DNA of 64,000 bases from Pseudomonas sp. Fl4BN1 (GTDB lineage: Bacteria; Pseudomonadota; Gammaproteobacteria; Pseudomonadales; Pseudomonadaceae). The stretch's first letter is position 1, and each line of letters opens with the position of its first letter. This document shows positions 48,163-56,068 of this stretch, one piece after another. The DNA is taken from assembly GCF_009908285.1 (NCBI RefSeq), contig NZ_JAAARM010000021.1:59854-123853 (forward strand), written 5' to 3'. The notes beneath the pieces were generated by a model that saw only the letters and a program-made list of their open reading frames with translations, made no database searches and had not been told where the DNA came from. A program made the position numbers and the translations under genes.

Positions 48163-49566
48163 TTATTTCCACAACTGGGCGGCAAACACCACAAGAATGC
48201 CGACGGGCGCCACATAGCGCATCAAAAACATGGTCAGGGCGAATATCAGCGGACGACGCAACGACAGCTCATCACGAACCGCCTCACGGCCCATCACCCA
48301 ACCTGCAAATACCACGAAGCACAAACCGCCAAGAGGCAACATGATCCGCGAGGTGAAAAAGTCGATCACACCAAAGAAATCCAGACCGCCCGCCGCGCCC
48401 CACTGGTAGAGGTGGAAAACGCCGCCATCGTTCACGAAAAACTTGGCCTGCTGCCAGATATTGAAGGAAAAAACCGTTCCCAACCCCACGAACCAGCAAC
48501 TGAATGCCAGCCAGAAAGTTACCCAGCCGCGGCGGATTTTAGTCCTCTCGACGAGATAAGCCACCATCGGTTCCAACAGCGAGATAGCCGAGCTCCATGC
48601 AGCAATCGCCACCAGGATAAAGAACACTACGCCCATAAGCTGGCCGAACGCCATATTCCCGAAGGCAAATGGCAAGCTGATAAACATCAGCCCCGGCCCT
48701 TCGCTGGGACTCAAGCCTGCCGCAAACACAATAGGAAACAACGCCATCCCCGCCACCAGGGACACGAAGGTATCCAGCAGTGCTACCGCCACCACCGTAC
48801 CGGACAGAGATGCGTGCTTGGGCATATAAGCGCCGTAGATCATGATCGAGCCGACACCCACGCTAAGGGAAAAGAACGCATGCCCCATGGCCGGCAACAA
48901 CCCATCCAGCAATTGCTCCTGGCTGAAATCGAACATGAAGTGCAGCCCCTGCACGAAGTGGCCGGTGGTCATGCTGTATCCCAGCAGCACCAGCAACATC
49001 ACGAACAGCAGTGGCATCATGATCCGCAGGCTGCGCTCAAGCCCGGCGACCACACCCTTGGCAATTACCAGTGCCGACAACAGCATGAATAGCGTGTGCC
49101 ATAGAGTCAGGCGCCAGGGATCTGAAGTCACCGCAGAAAAGTAAGCCCCTACCTGATCCGCCGAGACACCCTGAAAGTCGCCCCGCCCCATATCGATGAT
49201 GTAGTCCAGGGACCAGCCACCCACCACGCTATAGAAGGAGAGAATCAGCAGCGCCGTGATCATTCCGGCAAAGGCACCCCAGGACCACTTGGCCGAATGC
49301 CCAGCCTCCAGTGCCAGCACCTTCAAGGCATTCGCCGGACTTTGCCGCGCACGCCGTCCGATCAGGGTTTCTGCCAGCATCACCGGCAACCCGATCAGCG
49401 CAATGCACGCCAGAAACACCAGGACAAAGGCACCACCACCATAGACGCCGACCATGTAGGGGAATTTCCAGATGCTCCCCAGGCCCACGGCCGAACCAGT
49501 TGCAGCGAGTATAAAGACCCAGCGGCTTGCCCAGCCGCCGTGGACAGAGACCCTGTCTGTCGACAT
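48163..49566 (-). CDS. Sodium-dependent transporter, SNF (NSS) family
   Basis: Inner-membrane Na+-coupled symporter of the neurotransmitter:sodium symporter family, 467 residues with about 12 membrane segments. The N-terminal motif WASRWVFILAATGSAVGLGSIWKFPY is the family signature and sodium-site helix. The substrate is probably an amino acid but cannot be named. ATG 49566 (MSTDRVSVHGG) is chosen over the longer open frame to 49581. It is divergent from smpB across 116 bp and is probably co-transcribed with ratA-rnfH. Confidence 0.93.
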   Translation of the reverse strand: MSTDRVSVHGGWASRWVFILAATGSAVGLGSIWKFPYMVGVYGGGAFVLVFLACIALIGLPVMLAETLIGRRARQSPANALKVLALEAGHSAKWSWGAFAGMITALLILSFYSVVGGWSLDYIIDMGRGDFQGVSADQVGAYFSAVTSDPWRLTLWHTLFMLLSALVIAKGVVAGLERSLRIMMPLLFVMLLVLLGYSMTTGHFVQGLHFMFDFSQEQLLDGLLPAMGHAFFSLSVGVGSIMIYGAYMPKHASLSGTVVAVALLDTFVSLVAGMALFPIVFAAGLSPSEGPGLMFISLPFAFGNMAFGQLMGVVFFILVAIAAWSSAISLLEPMVAYLVERTKIRRGWVTFWLAFSCWFVGLGTVFSFNIWQQAKFFVNDGGVFHLYQWGAAGGLDFFGVIDFFTSRIMLPLGGLCFVVFAGWVMGREAVRDELSLRRPLIFALTMFLMRYVAPVGILVVFAAQLWK

Positions 49567-49682
49567 CGTTAACACGCCCAACCGAAAAAAAGAGCGCGCA
49601 TTGTCCGGGATTCAATCAACCTGCTCAAGCACGCTGCTTCACCGTAGCCGACGCGCTCGCAACTCCCTATAATGCCGCCCCT

Positions 49683-50165
49683 ATGGCTAAACAGAAGAAA
49701 CACCCAACAGGGACCATCGCGCAAAATAAAAAGGCGCGGCACGATTACTTCATCGAACATCGGTTCGAGGCTGGCATGGTCCTGGCCGGCTGGGAAGTAA
49801 AGAGTCTGCGTGCAGGCAAGGCACAACTGGTCGACAGTTATGTGCTGCTCAAGGACGGCGAAGCCTGGTTGCTCGGCAGCCACTTCACGCCATTGACCAC
49901 CGCCAGCACCCACGTCATCGCCGACCCGACGCGCTCGCGCAAGCTGCTGCTCAACCAGCGTGAGCTGGAGAAGCTGTTTGCCGCCGTGCAGCAGAAGGGT
50001 TACGCCTGCGTGTGCCTTTCGCTCTACTGGAGCAAGCACCTGATCAAGTGTGAAATCGCACTGGGCAAGGGCAAGAAGGAATACGACAAGCGCCATACCG
50101 AACGCGAGCGCGATTCCGATCGCGAACTGCAGCGTGCGGTGCGAACCAAGGGCAAGGAAGACTGA
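49683..50165 (+). CDS. smpB: SsrA-binding protein SmpB
   Basis: 160-residue partner of tmRNA in trans-translation rescue of stalled ribosomes. It shows GTIAQNKKARHDYFIEHRFEAG at the start, the WEVKSLRAGKAQL motif, and a basic C-terminal tail (KRHTERERDSDRELQRAVRTKGKED) that enters the mRNA channel. The open frame begins at 49527, but ATG 49683 is the family start. Its RNA partner ssrA lies 9.3 kb downstream in this window. Confidence 0.97.
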   Translation: MAKQKKHPTGTIAQNKKARHDYFIEHRFEAGMVLAGWEVKSLRAGKAQLVDSYVLLKDGEAWLLGSHFTPLTTASTHVIADPTRSRKLLLNQRELEKLFAAVQQKGYACVCLSLYWSKHLIKCEIALGKGKKEYDKRHTERERDSDRELQRAVRTKGKED

Positions 50166-50187
50166 TCTTCCTGCCTTGAGGTCGCTT

Positions 50188-50240
50188 TCGCCGGCAAACC
50201 GGCTCCTACAACACCCAAGTAGGAGCCGGCTTGCCGGCGA
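50188..50240. repeat. REP pair (BIME) between smpB and lldR
   Basis: TCGCCGGCAAACCGGCTCCTAC (50188-50209) and its near-perfect inverse (50219-50240) around a 9-base loop. It is the same REP family as the array at 387-792 and lies between two convergent genes, so it may end both transcripts. Confidence 0.9.
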
Positions 50241-50246
50241 TTTGCA

Positions 50247-51014
50247 TTACATGCCCTTGCGCCGTTCAGCCCGGGCCACTCGCTGCACTTCCTGACGCAC
50301 TTCTTCGAGCACTTCCTGCACATAGAGAATGTGGCGGCTGGAGATTTCCCGCGCCTCTTCGGCTCGTCCTTCGATGATCGCCTGGTACAGGTCGCGGTGC
50401 TGGCTGATCAGCATGTCGCGGGTTTCCGTGCGCTGCTTGTACATGCCGCCGATGTTGGTCACCACGTTGCGCTTGAGCAGGTCGAACAGCCCGCGAATGG
50501 TGTGCAGCAGCACAGCGTTGTGGCTGGCCTCGGCAATCGCCAGGTGAAACTTGGCATCCGCTGCACCCTCTTCACTGCGGCTGGCATCGTCCGAGCGGGA
50601 GTAGCAGTCCTGCAGTTCCTCGAAGGCTTGAGTCAACCGCTCACGGTCCACCGCCGTCGCCCGCAACGCCGCGTAATAAGCGCAAGACGCCTCCAGGGTA
50701 TGGCGGAACTCCAGCAGATCGCGCTGGGCATCGGTGTTGTTTTCCAACAGGTGCAGCAACGGATCACTGAAAGTCGAGCCCAGGGACTCCACCACATAGT
50801 TGCCACCGCCCTGGCGGCTGATCAGCAGCCCCTTGGCCGTGAGTTTCTGGATCGCCTCGCGCAATGAGGGCCGGGAGACACCAAATTGCTCGGCCAAGGC
50901 GCGCTCAGCGGGCAGCCGTTCGCCGGCCGTCAAAGTGCCTTCGAGAATCATCCCTTCCAGACGCTCGACGATATCGTCGGACAAACGGCGCTGGCGTATC
51001 TGATCAAACCCCAT
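50247..51014 (-). CDS. lldR: Lactate-responsive regulator LldR, GntR/FadR family
   Basis: 255-residue transcription regulator of the lactate genes. It has an N-terminal winged helix (LSDDIVERLEGMILEGTLTAGERLPAERALAEQ...SRPSLREAIQKL) at about 11-72 and an all-helical FadR-C ligand domain at about 90-235 with the metal-type residues in FHLAIAEASHN and the SQHRDLYQAI helix. It is divergent from lldP; the palindrome at 51208-51224 is its likely operator, from which lactate would release it. Confidence 0.92.
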   Translation of the reverse strand: MGFDQIRQRRLSDDIVERLEGMILEGTLTAGERLPAERALAEQFGVSRPSLREAIQKLTAKGLLISRQGGGNYVVESLGSTFSDPLLHLLENNTDAQRDLLEFRHTLEASCAYYAALRATAVDRERLTQAFEELQDCYSRSDDASRSEEGAADAKFHLAIAEASHNAVLLHTIRGLFDLLKRNVVTNIGGMYKQRTETRDMLISQHRDLYQAIIEGRAEEAREISSRHILYVQEVLEEVRQEVQRVARAERRKGM

Positions 51015-51160
51015 AACTCACTCTCCACCCTCCCGACCCTTCGCCGGGGGGCTCTATTCTGGCCTATTCACCGTGCGCCAACACCTAGCAGAACGCGGCC
51101 ATTTGCACCGATCAGATGCCCGCGCCATAGCGCATTCGACAAAAGTTTTAGGGCGGCAAA

Positions 51161-51190
51161 TTGACACACCGAGCACAAGGCTTTTACCCT
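51161..51190 (+). promoter_or_regulatory. Probable lldP promoter
   Basis: TTGACA (51161-51166), an 18-base spacer, and TACCCT (51185-51190), a consensus -35 with a weak -10. The predicted start is about 51197, just before the operator, so a bound repressor would block escape. Confidence 0.6.
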
Positions 51191-51207
51191 AGCCAACAGT
51201 GATTGTA

Positions 51208-51224
51208 AATTGGTCTTACCAATT
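51208..51224. promoter_or_regulatory. LldR operator
   Basis: AATTGGT-CTT-ACCAATT, a perfect 7-bp inverted repeat of the TGGT-N3-ACCA type bound by LldR/PdhR-like FadR-family regulators. It lies between divergent lldR and lldP, 52 bases before the lldP ATG. Confidence 0.88.
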
Positions 51225-51250
51225 AACCAATACGCTAGCAGTGCCTGACC

Positions 51251-51258
51251 AACAACAA
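51251..51258 (+). promoter_or_regulatory. Hfq/Crc-type A-rich site before lldP
   Basis: AACAACAA fits the AAnAAnAA catabolite-control motif recognised by Hfq with Crc in Pseudomonas. It lies three bases before the AGGGG ribosome site of lldP, so binding would block translation when preferred carbon sources are present. Confidence 0.6.
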
Positions 51259-51275
51259 TTAGGGGCCACCCCATT

Positions 51276-52970
51276 ATGCAAACCTGGCAACAGCTCTATA
51301 GCCCGCTTGGCAGCCTCGGCTTGTCCGCCCTCGCCGCCGTCATTCCGATCGTGTTCTTCTTCCTGGCTCTGGCCGTGTTCCGCCTCAAAGGACACGTCGC
51401 CGGGAGTATCACCCTGGCCTTATCGATCCTGGTGGCGATCTTCGCCTTCCAGATGCCCGTCGACATGGCCTTCGCTGCCGCTGGCTATGGATTTGCCTAC
51501 GGTCTGTGGCCCATCGCCTGGATCATTGTCGCCGCCGTTTTCCTTTACAAGCTGACCGTGAAGAGCGGCCAGTTCGAAATCATCCGCAGCTCGGTGCTGT
51601 CGATCACCGACGACCAACGCCTGCAGGTGCTGCTGATCGGCTTCTGCTTCGGCGCCTTCCTCGAAGGTGCGGCAGGCTTTGGCGCACCGGTGGCGATCAC
51701 CGCCGCCCTGCTGGTGGGCCTGGGCTTCAACCCGCTGTACGCCGCCGGCCTGTGCCTGATCGCCAACACCGCGCCCGTGGCCTTCGGCGCCCTGGGGATT
51801 CCGATCATCGTCGCCGGCCAGGTAACCGGCATCGACGCCTTCAAGATCGGCGCCATGACCGGCCGCCAGCTACCGCTGCTGTCGCTGTTCGTGCCGTTCT
51901 GGCTGGTGTTCATGATGGACGGCATGCGCGGTGTCAAAGAAACCTGGCCAGCCGCGCTGGTAGCCGGCCTGAGCTTCGCCGTCACCCAGTACTTCACCTC
52001 GAACTTCATCGGCCCGGAACTGCCGGACATCACCTCGGCCCTGGCCAGCCTGATCTCCCTGACTCTGTTCCTGAAGATCTGGCAGCCCAAGCGCACCGCC
52101 GGTGCGCAGATTGCCGGCGCCACCTCCGGCGTAGCCATCACCGCCAGCGCCGGGGGCTTCGGCCAGCCACGCCAGACCCAGGCCTCGCCCTACAGCCTGG
52201 GCCAGATCTTCAAGGCCTGGTCGCCGTTCCTGATCCTCACCGTGCTGGTGACCATCTGGACCCTCAAACCCTTCAAGGCAATGTTCGCCGCCGGCGGTTC
52301 GATGTACGCCTGGGTATTCAACTTCGCCATCCCGCACCTGGACCAGATGGTGATCAAGATGGCGCCGATCGTCACCACCCCGACCGCGATCCCGGCGGTG
52401 TTCAAGCTCGACCCGATCTCGGCCACCGGCACGGCGATCTTCTTCTCGGCGCTGATCTCCATGCTGGTGCTGAAGATCAATTTCAAAACTGGTCTGACCA
52501 CTTTGAAAGAGACCTTCTACGAGCTGCGCTGGCCGATCCTGTCCATCGGCATGGTGCTGGCGTTCGCCTTCGTCACCAACTACTCGGGCATGTCTTCGAC
52601 CATGGCCCTGGTACTGGCCGCCACCGGCGCGGCGTTCCCGTTCTTCTCGCCGTTCCTGGGCTGGCTCGGAGTGTTCCTCACCGGTTCCGATACCTCGTCC
52701 AACGCCCTGTTCAGCTCGCTGCAGGCCACCACCGCGCACCAGATCGGGGTCAATGACACCTTGCTGGTCGCGGCCAACACCAGCGGCGGCGTGACCGGCA
52801 AGATGATCTCGCCGCAATCGATCGCCGTGGCCTGCGCCGCCACCGGCCTGGTGGGCAAGGAATCGGACCTGTTCCGCTTCACCCTCAAGCACAGTCTGTT
52901 CTTTGCCACTATTGTCGGTCTGATCACCCTGGCCCAGGCCTACTGGTTCACCGGCATGCTGGTGCACTAA
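51276..52970 (+). CDS. lldP: L-lactate permease
   Basis: 564-residue inner-membrane lactate:proton symporter of the LctP family with about 13-14 hydrophobic helices. The conserved FLEGAAGFGAPVAITAALLVGLGF motif lies at about 126-149 and the C-terminal GSDTSSNALFSSLQ at about 469-482. ATG 51276 with AGGGG. It is the first gene of the lactate-use cluster, controlled by the LldR operator and possibly by Crc/Hfq. Confidence 0.96.
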   Translation: MQTWQQLYSPLGSLGLSALAAVIPIVFFFLALAVFRLKGHVAGSITLALSILVAIFAFQMPVDMAFAAAGYGFAYGLWPIAWIIVAAVFLYKLTVKSGQFEIIRSSVLSITDDQRLQVLLIGFCFGAFLEGAAGFGAPVAITAALLVGLGFNPLYAAGLCLIANTAPVAFGALGIPIIVAGQVTGIDAFKIGAMTGRQLPLLSLFVPFWLVFMMDGMRGVKETWPAALVAGLSFAVTQYFTSNFIGPELPDITSALASLISLTLFLKIWQPKRTAGAQIAGATSGVAITASAGGFGQPRQTQASPYSLGQIFKAWSPFLILTVLVTIWTLKPFKAMFAAGGSMYAWVFNFAIPHLDQMVIKMAPIVTTPTAIPAVFKLDPISATGTAIFFSALISMLVLKINFKTGLTTLKETFYELRWPILSIGMVLAFAFVTNYSGMSSTMALVLAATGAAFPFFSPFLGWLGVFLTGSDTSSNALFSSLQATTAHQIGVNDTLLVAANTSGGVTGKMISPQSIAVACAATGLVGKESDLFRFTLKHSLFFATIVGLITLAQAYWFTGMLVH

Positions 52971-52996
52971 GCAACACCTGCGACACCGATGGAACC

Positions 52997-53020
52997 GACG
53001 CCGCCCTCACCCGCGGCGTC
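52997..53020 (+). other. Hairpin in the lldP-lutA gap
   Basis: GACGCCGC-N8-GCGGCGTC, a perfect 8-bp stem 27 bases past the lldP stop with no T-run. It is probably an mRNA stability or processing element separating the permease from the enzyme genes. Confidence 0.55.
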
Positions 53021-53121
53021 AGTCATTCACCACCCGGTCTGCAAGGCTGCTGAAAGCTTGCTGGTTTATCTTTCAGCCGCCGCAACGGACGAATAACCGG
53101 GACCACCCGGAGACACGCCTG

Positions 53122-53946
53122 ATGAGCGAGCTTTTCTACAACGCCGTGCCCAATGCGACCCGTGTCGCGCCGCCGCTGGCCGAACCCCGGCAGTACCCCA
53201 GCGCGAAGCCGTCGCGGGTCTACCTGTTCGGCACCTGCGTGGTCGACCTGTTCTATCCCGAAGCCGGGATGGATGCGATTCACCTGCTGGAACGCGAAGG
53301 CATTCGCGTGGACTACCCGCAAGGGCAAAGCTGCTGCGGACAACCGGCCTACACCTCGGGTTACACCGAGCAGGCGCGCACCGTGGCCCGCTCGCAACTG
53401 GCGCTGTTTGCCGGTGACTATCCGGTGGTGGTGCCGTCGGGTTCCTGCGCAGGCATGCTGCGCGAGCACTACGCGGACTTGTTCAAGGACGAGCCCGAAA
53501 CGCTGCAACAGGTGCAGGCCCTGGCCGCCCGCACCTTTGAGCTAGCCGAGTTCCTGCTGCACGTGTGCAAGGTGCAGCTCAAGGACAGCGGCGCGCCGGT
53601 CAAGGTGGCGCTGCACACCTCCTGCTCGGCACGTCGGGAAATGAACACCCACCTGCACGGCCGTGAGCTGCTGTCACAGCTGAGCAACGTGGAACGGGTA
53701 GAACACAGCCACGAAAGCGAATGCTGTGGCTTTGGCGGGACTTTCAGCGTCCGAATGCCGGACATCTCCGGCGCCATGGTCGCGGACAAGACCCGTGCGC
53801 TGAAGGAATCCGGCGCCCACCAGGTACTGAGTGCCGACTGCGGCTGCCTGATGAACATCAACGGCGCCCTGGAGAAACAGCAAGAGGCGTTGCGCGGCCA
53901 GCACTTGGCGAGCTTCCTCTGGCAACGTACTGGAGGTGCGCAATGA
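53122..53946 (+). CDS. lutA: L-lactate utilisation protein LutA (LldE), CCG-domain Fe-S protein
   Basis: 274-residue cytoplasmic subunit of the LutABC (LldEFG) L-lactate oxidation complex. Two cysteine-rich CCG domains are visible: GTCVVDLFYP...SCCGQPAY at about 37-77 and HTSCSARREM...ECCGFGGTFSV at about 172-211. ATG 53122 with GGAG. Its stop overlaps the lutB start (ATGA). Confidence 0.94.
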   Translation: MSELFYNAVPNATRVAPPLAEPRQYPSAKPSRVYLFGTCVVDLFYPEAGMDAIHLLEREGIRVDYPQGQSCCGQPAYTSGYTEQARTVARSQLALFAGDYPVVVPSGSCAGMLREHYADLFKDEPETLQQVQALAARTFELAEFLLHVCKVQLKDSGAPVKVALHTSCSARREMNTHLHGRELLSQLSNVERVEHSHESECCGFGGTFSVRMPDISGAMVADKTRALKESGAHQVLSADCGCLMNINGALEKQQEALRGQHLASFLWQRTGGAQ

Positions 53947-55397
53947 GCACCCCAGAGCTGATTCCGACCACCACGGTGGCGGACGATTTTCGCACCCGAG
54001 CCCACCAGGCCCTAGGTGACCAACAGCTGCGAAACAACTTTCGCAGCGCCATGGATTCACTCATGGCCAAGCGTGCGGCTTCGTTCAGCGATGCCCACGA
54101 AAGAGAACACCTGCGCGCCATGGGCAACGCGATTCGCGCCCGGGCGTTGTCCAAGCTGCCCGACTTGCTCGAGCGCCTGGAACAGAACCTGACCCGCAAC
54201 GGTGTGACAGTGCACTGGGCGGAAACGGTGGACGAGGCCAATGGCATCGTCCTCTCGATCATCCGCGCTCACGAGGCGCGGCAAGTGATCAAGGGCAAAT
54301 CGATGGTCAGCGAAGAGATGGAAATGAACCATGTCCTCGCTGAACAAGGCATTGAATGCCTTGAGTCGGACATGGGCGAGTTCATCGTCCAGCTCGACCA
54401 CGAGAAGCCTTCACACATCATTATGCCGGCGATCCACAAGAATGCCGGTCAGGTCGCGTCCTTGTTCCACGACAAACTCGGCGTGGAGTACACCAAGGAC
54501 GTTGACCAACTCATTCAGATCGGTCGCAAGGTCTTGCGGCAGAAATTCTTCGAAGCCGACATCGGCGTCTCCGGCGTCAACTTCGCCGTGGCCGAGACCG
54601 GCACCCTGCTGCTGGTGGAAAACGAAGGCAACGGGCGCATGTCCACCACCGTGCCGCCGGTGCACATCGCCGTCACCGGGATCGAGAAAGTCGTCGAGAA
54701 CCTGCGGGACGTGGTCCCCTTGCTGTCGCTGCTGACCCGCTCAGCCCTGGGCCAGCCCATCACCACCTACGTCAACATGATCTCCGGCCCGCGCAAGGAA
54801 CATGAGTTGGACGGCCCTCGGGAGGTGCACCTGGTGCTGCTGGACAACGGCCGCAGCCAGGCCTTTGCCGACAGCGAGCTGCGCCAGACCCTGAACTGCA
54901 TCCGCTGCGGTGCCTGCATGAACCACTGCCCGGTCTACACCCGGGTCGGCGGCCACACCTACGGCGAGGTTTACCCGGGGCCGATCGGCAAGATCATCAC
55001 CCCGCACATGGTGGGCCTGGCCAAGGTGCCGGATCACCCCAGCGCCTCCTCGCTGTGCGGCGCTTGCGGTGAAGTGTGCCCGGTGAAGATACCGATCCCG
55101 GCGCTGCTGCGGCGCCTGCGGGAAGAGAACGTCAAGGCCCCGGACAGCCCTCATCAAGTGATGCGCGGCCAGGGCAGCAAGTATTCGCGCAAGGAGCGTT
55201 TCATCTGGAACGCCTGGGCCCGGCTCAACAGCTCGCCGACCCTGTATCGCCTGTTCACCCTGGCGGCCACCCGGCTGCGCGCCCTCACCCCGAGCAAGAT
55301 CGGCCCCTGGACCCAGAACCACAGTGCGCCGAAACCCGCCGCCCGGTCACTGCATGACCTGGCCCGTGAGCACCTGGACAAGCAGGGAGACCGCTGA
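53943..55397 (+). CDS. lutB: L-lactate utilisation protein LutB (LldF), Fe-S protein
   Basis: 484-residue subunit of the L-lactate oxidation complex. A LUD domain covers about 60-300 (HWAETVDEANGIVLSI; ADIGVSGVNFAVAETGTLLL); two 4Fe-4S motifs follow, CIRCGACMNHCPVY at about 320-333 and CGACGEVCPVKIPIP at about 372-386, then a LutB C-terminal region. The open frame begins at 53721 inside lutA, but ATG 53943 is the start. Its stop overlaps the lutC ATG by one base (TGATG). Confidence 0.95.
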   Translation: MSTPELIPTTTVADDFRTRAHQALGDQQLRNNFRSAMDSLMAKRAASFSDAHEREHLRAMGNAIRARALSKLPDLLERLEQNLTRNGVTVHWAETVDEANGIVLSIIRAHEARQVIKGKSMVSEEMEMNHVLAEQGIECLESDMGEFIVQLDHEKPSHIIMPAIHKNAGQVASLFHDKLGVEYTKDVDQLIQIGRKVLRQKFFEADIGVSGVNFAVAETGTLLLVENEGNGRMSTTVPPVHIAVTGIEKVVENLRDVVPLLSLLTRSALGQPITTYVNMISGPRKEHELDGPREVHLVLLDNGRSQAFADSELRQTLNCIRCGACMNHCPVYTRVGGHTYGEVYPGPIGKIITPHMVGLAKVPDHPSASSLCGACGEVCPVKIPIPALLRRLREENVKAPDSPHQVMRGQGSKYSRKERFIWNAWARLNSSPTLYRLFTLAATRLRALTPSKIGPWTQNHSAPKPAARSLHDLAREHLDKQGDR

Positions 55398-56068
55398 TGA
55401 GCGCCAAACACAAGATCCTCGCCAAGCTGCGCAACAGCCTGACCGGCACCACGCCGATTGTGGATAACTTCGACGAGGCGCTGGTCACCGAGCCTTACAC
55501 CTACAGCGCGGAGCAACGCATCCCACAGCTGCGCAAACAGATGGAAGCGGTGCACACCGAAATCCACCTGAGCACCGCCGCCGACTGGCCAGAGCTGCTG
55601 GCCCGCCTGCTGCAGGAGCGCCAGCTGCCCAGCCTGCTGATCGCCCCGAGCACGCCCCACGGCCAGCGCGTCACCCAATACTGGGCCGAGCATCCGCAAT
55701 TACCGGCGCTCAAGGCCTACGACCGCCCGGTGGAAGAATGGAAAGCCGAGCTGTTCAACGACACCCCGGCCAGCCTCACCAGCACCCTGGGCGCGATCGC
55801 CGCCACCGGCAGCCTGATCATGTGGCCAACCCGGGAAGAGCCGCGGCTGATGAGCCTGGTGCCGCCGGTGCATTTCGCCCTGCTCAAGGCCAGCGAGATC
55901 CGCGACAACTTCTATCAGGTGCAGCAACAGATGAACTGGGCCGCCGGCATGCCGACCAACGCGCTGCTGGTGTCCGGCCCATCGAAGACCGCTGATATCG
56001 AGCAAGTCCTGGCTTACGGCGCCCACGGCCCGAAAGACCTGGTGGTGCTGATCCTGGAGGACCAATGA
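55397..56068 (+). CDS. lutC: L-lactate utilisation protein LutC (LldG)
   Basis: 223-residue LUD-domain subunit of the LutABC complex. The domain covers about 60-220, with TLGAIAATGSLIMWPTREEPR and the end ...YGAHGPKDLVVLILED. It has no Fe-S cysteines, as expected for this subunit. It overlaps lutB by one base and the dld start by four (ATGA), so lutA-lutB-lutC-dld form a tightly coupled block. Confidence 0.94.
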   Translation: MSAKHKILAKLRNSLTGTTPIVDNFDEALVTEPYTYSAEQRIPQLRKQMEAVHTEIHLSTAADWPELLARLLQERQLPSLLIAPSTPHGQRVTQYWAEHPQLPALKAYDRPVEEWKAELFNDTPASLTSTLGAIAATGSLIMWPTREEPRLMSLVPPVHFALLKASEIRDNFYQVQQQMNWAAGMPTNALLVSGPSKTADIEQVLAYGAHGPKDLVVLILEDQ

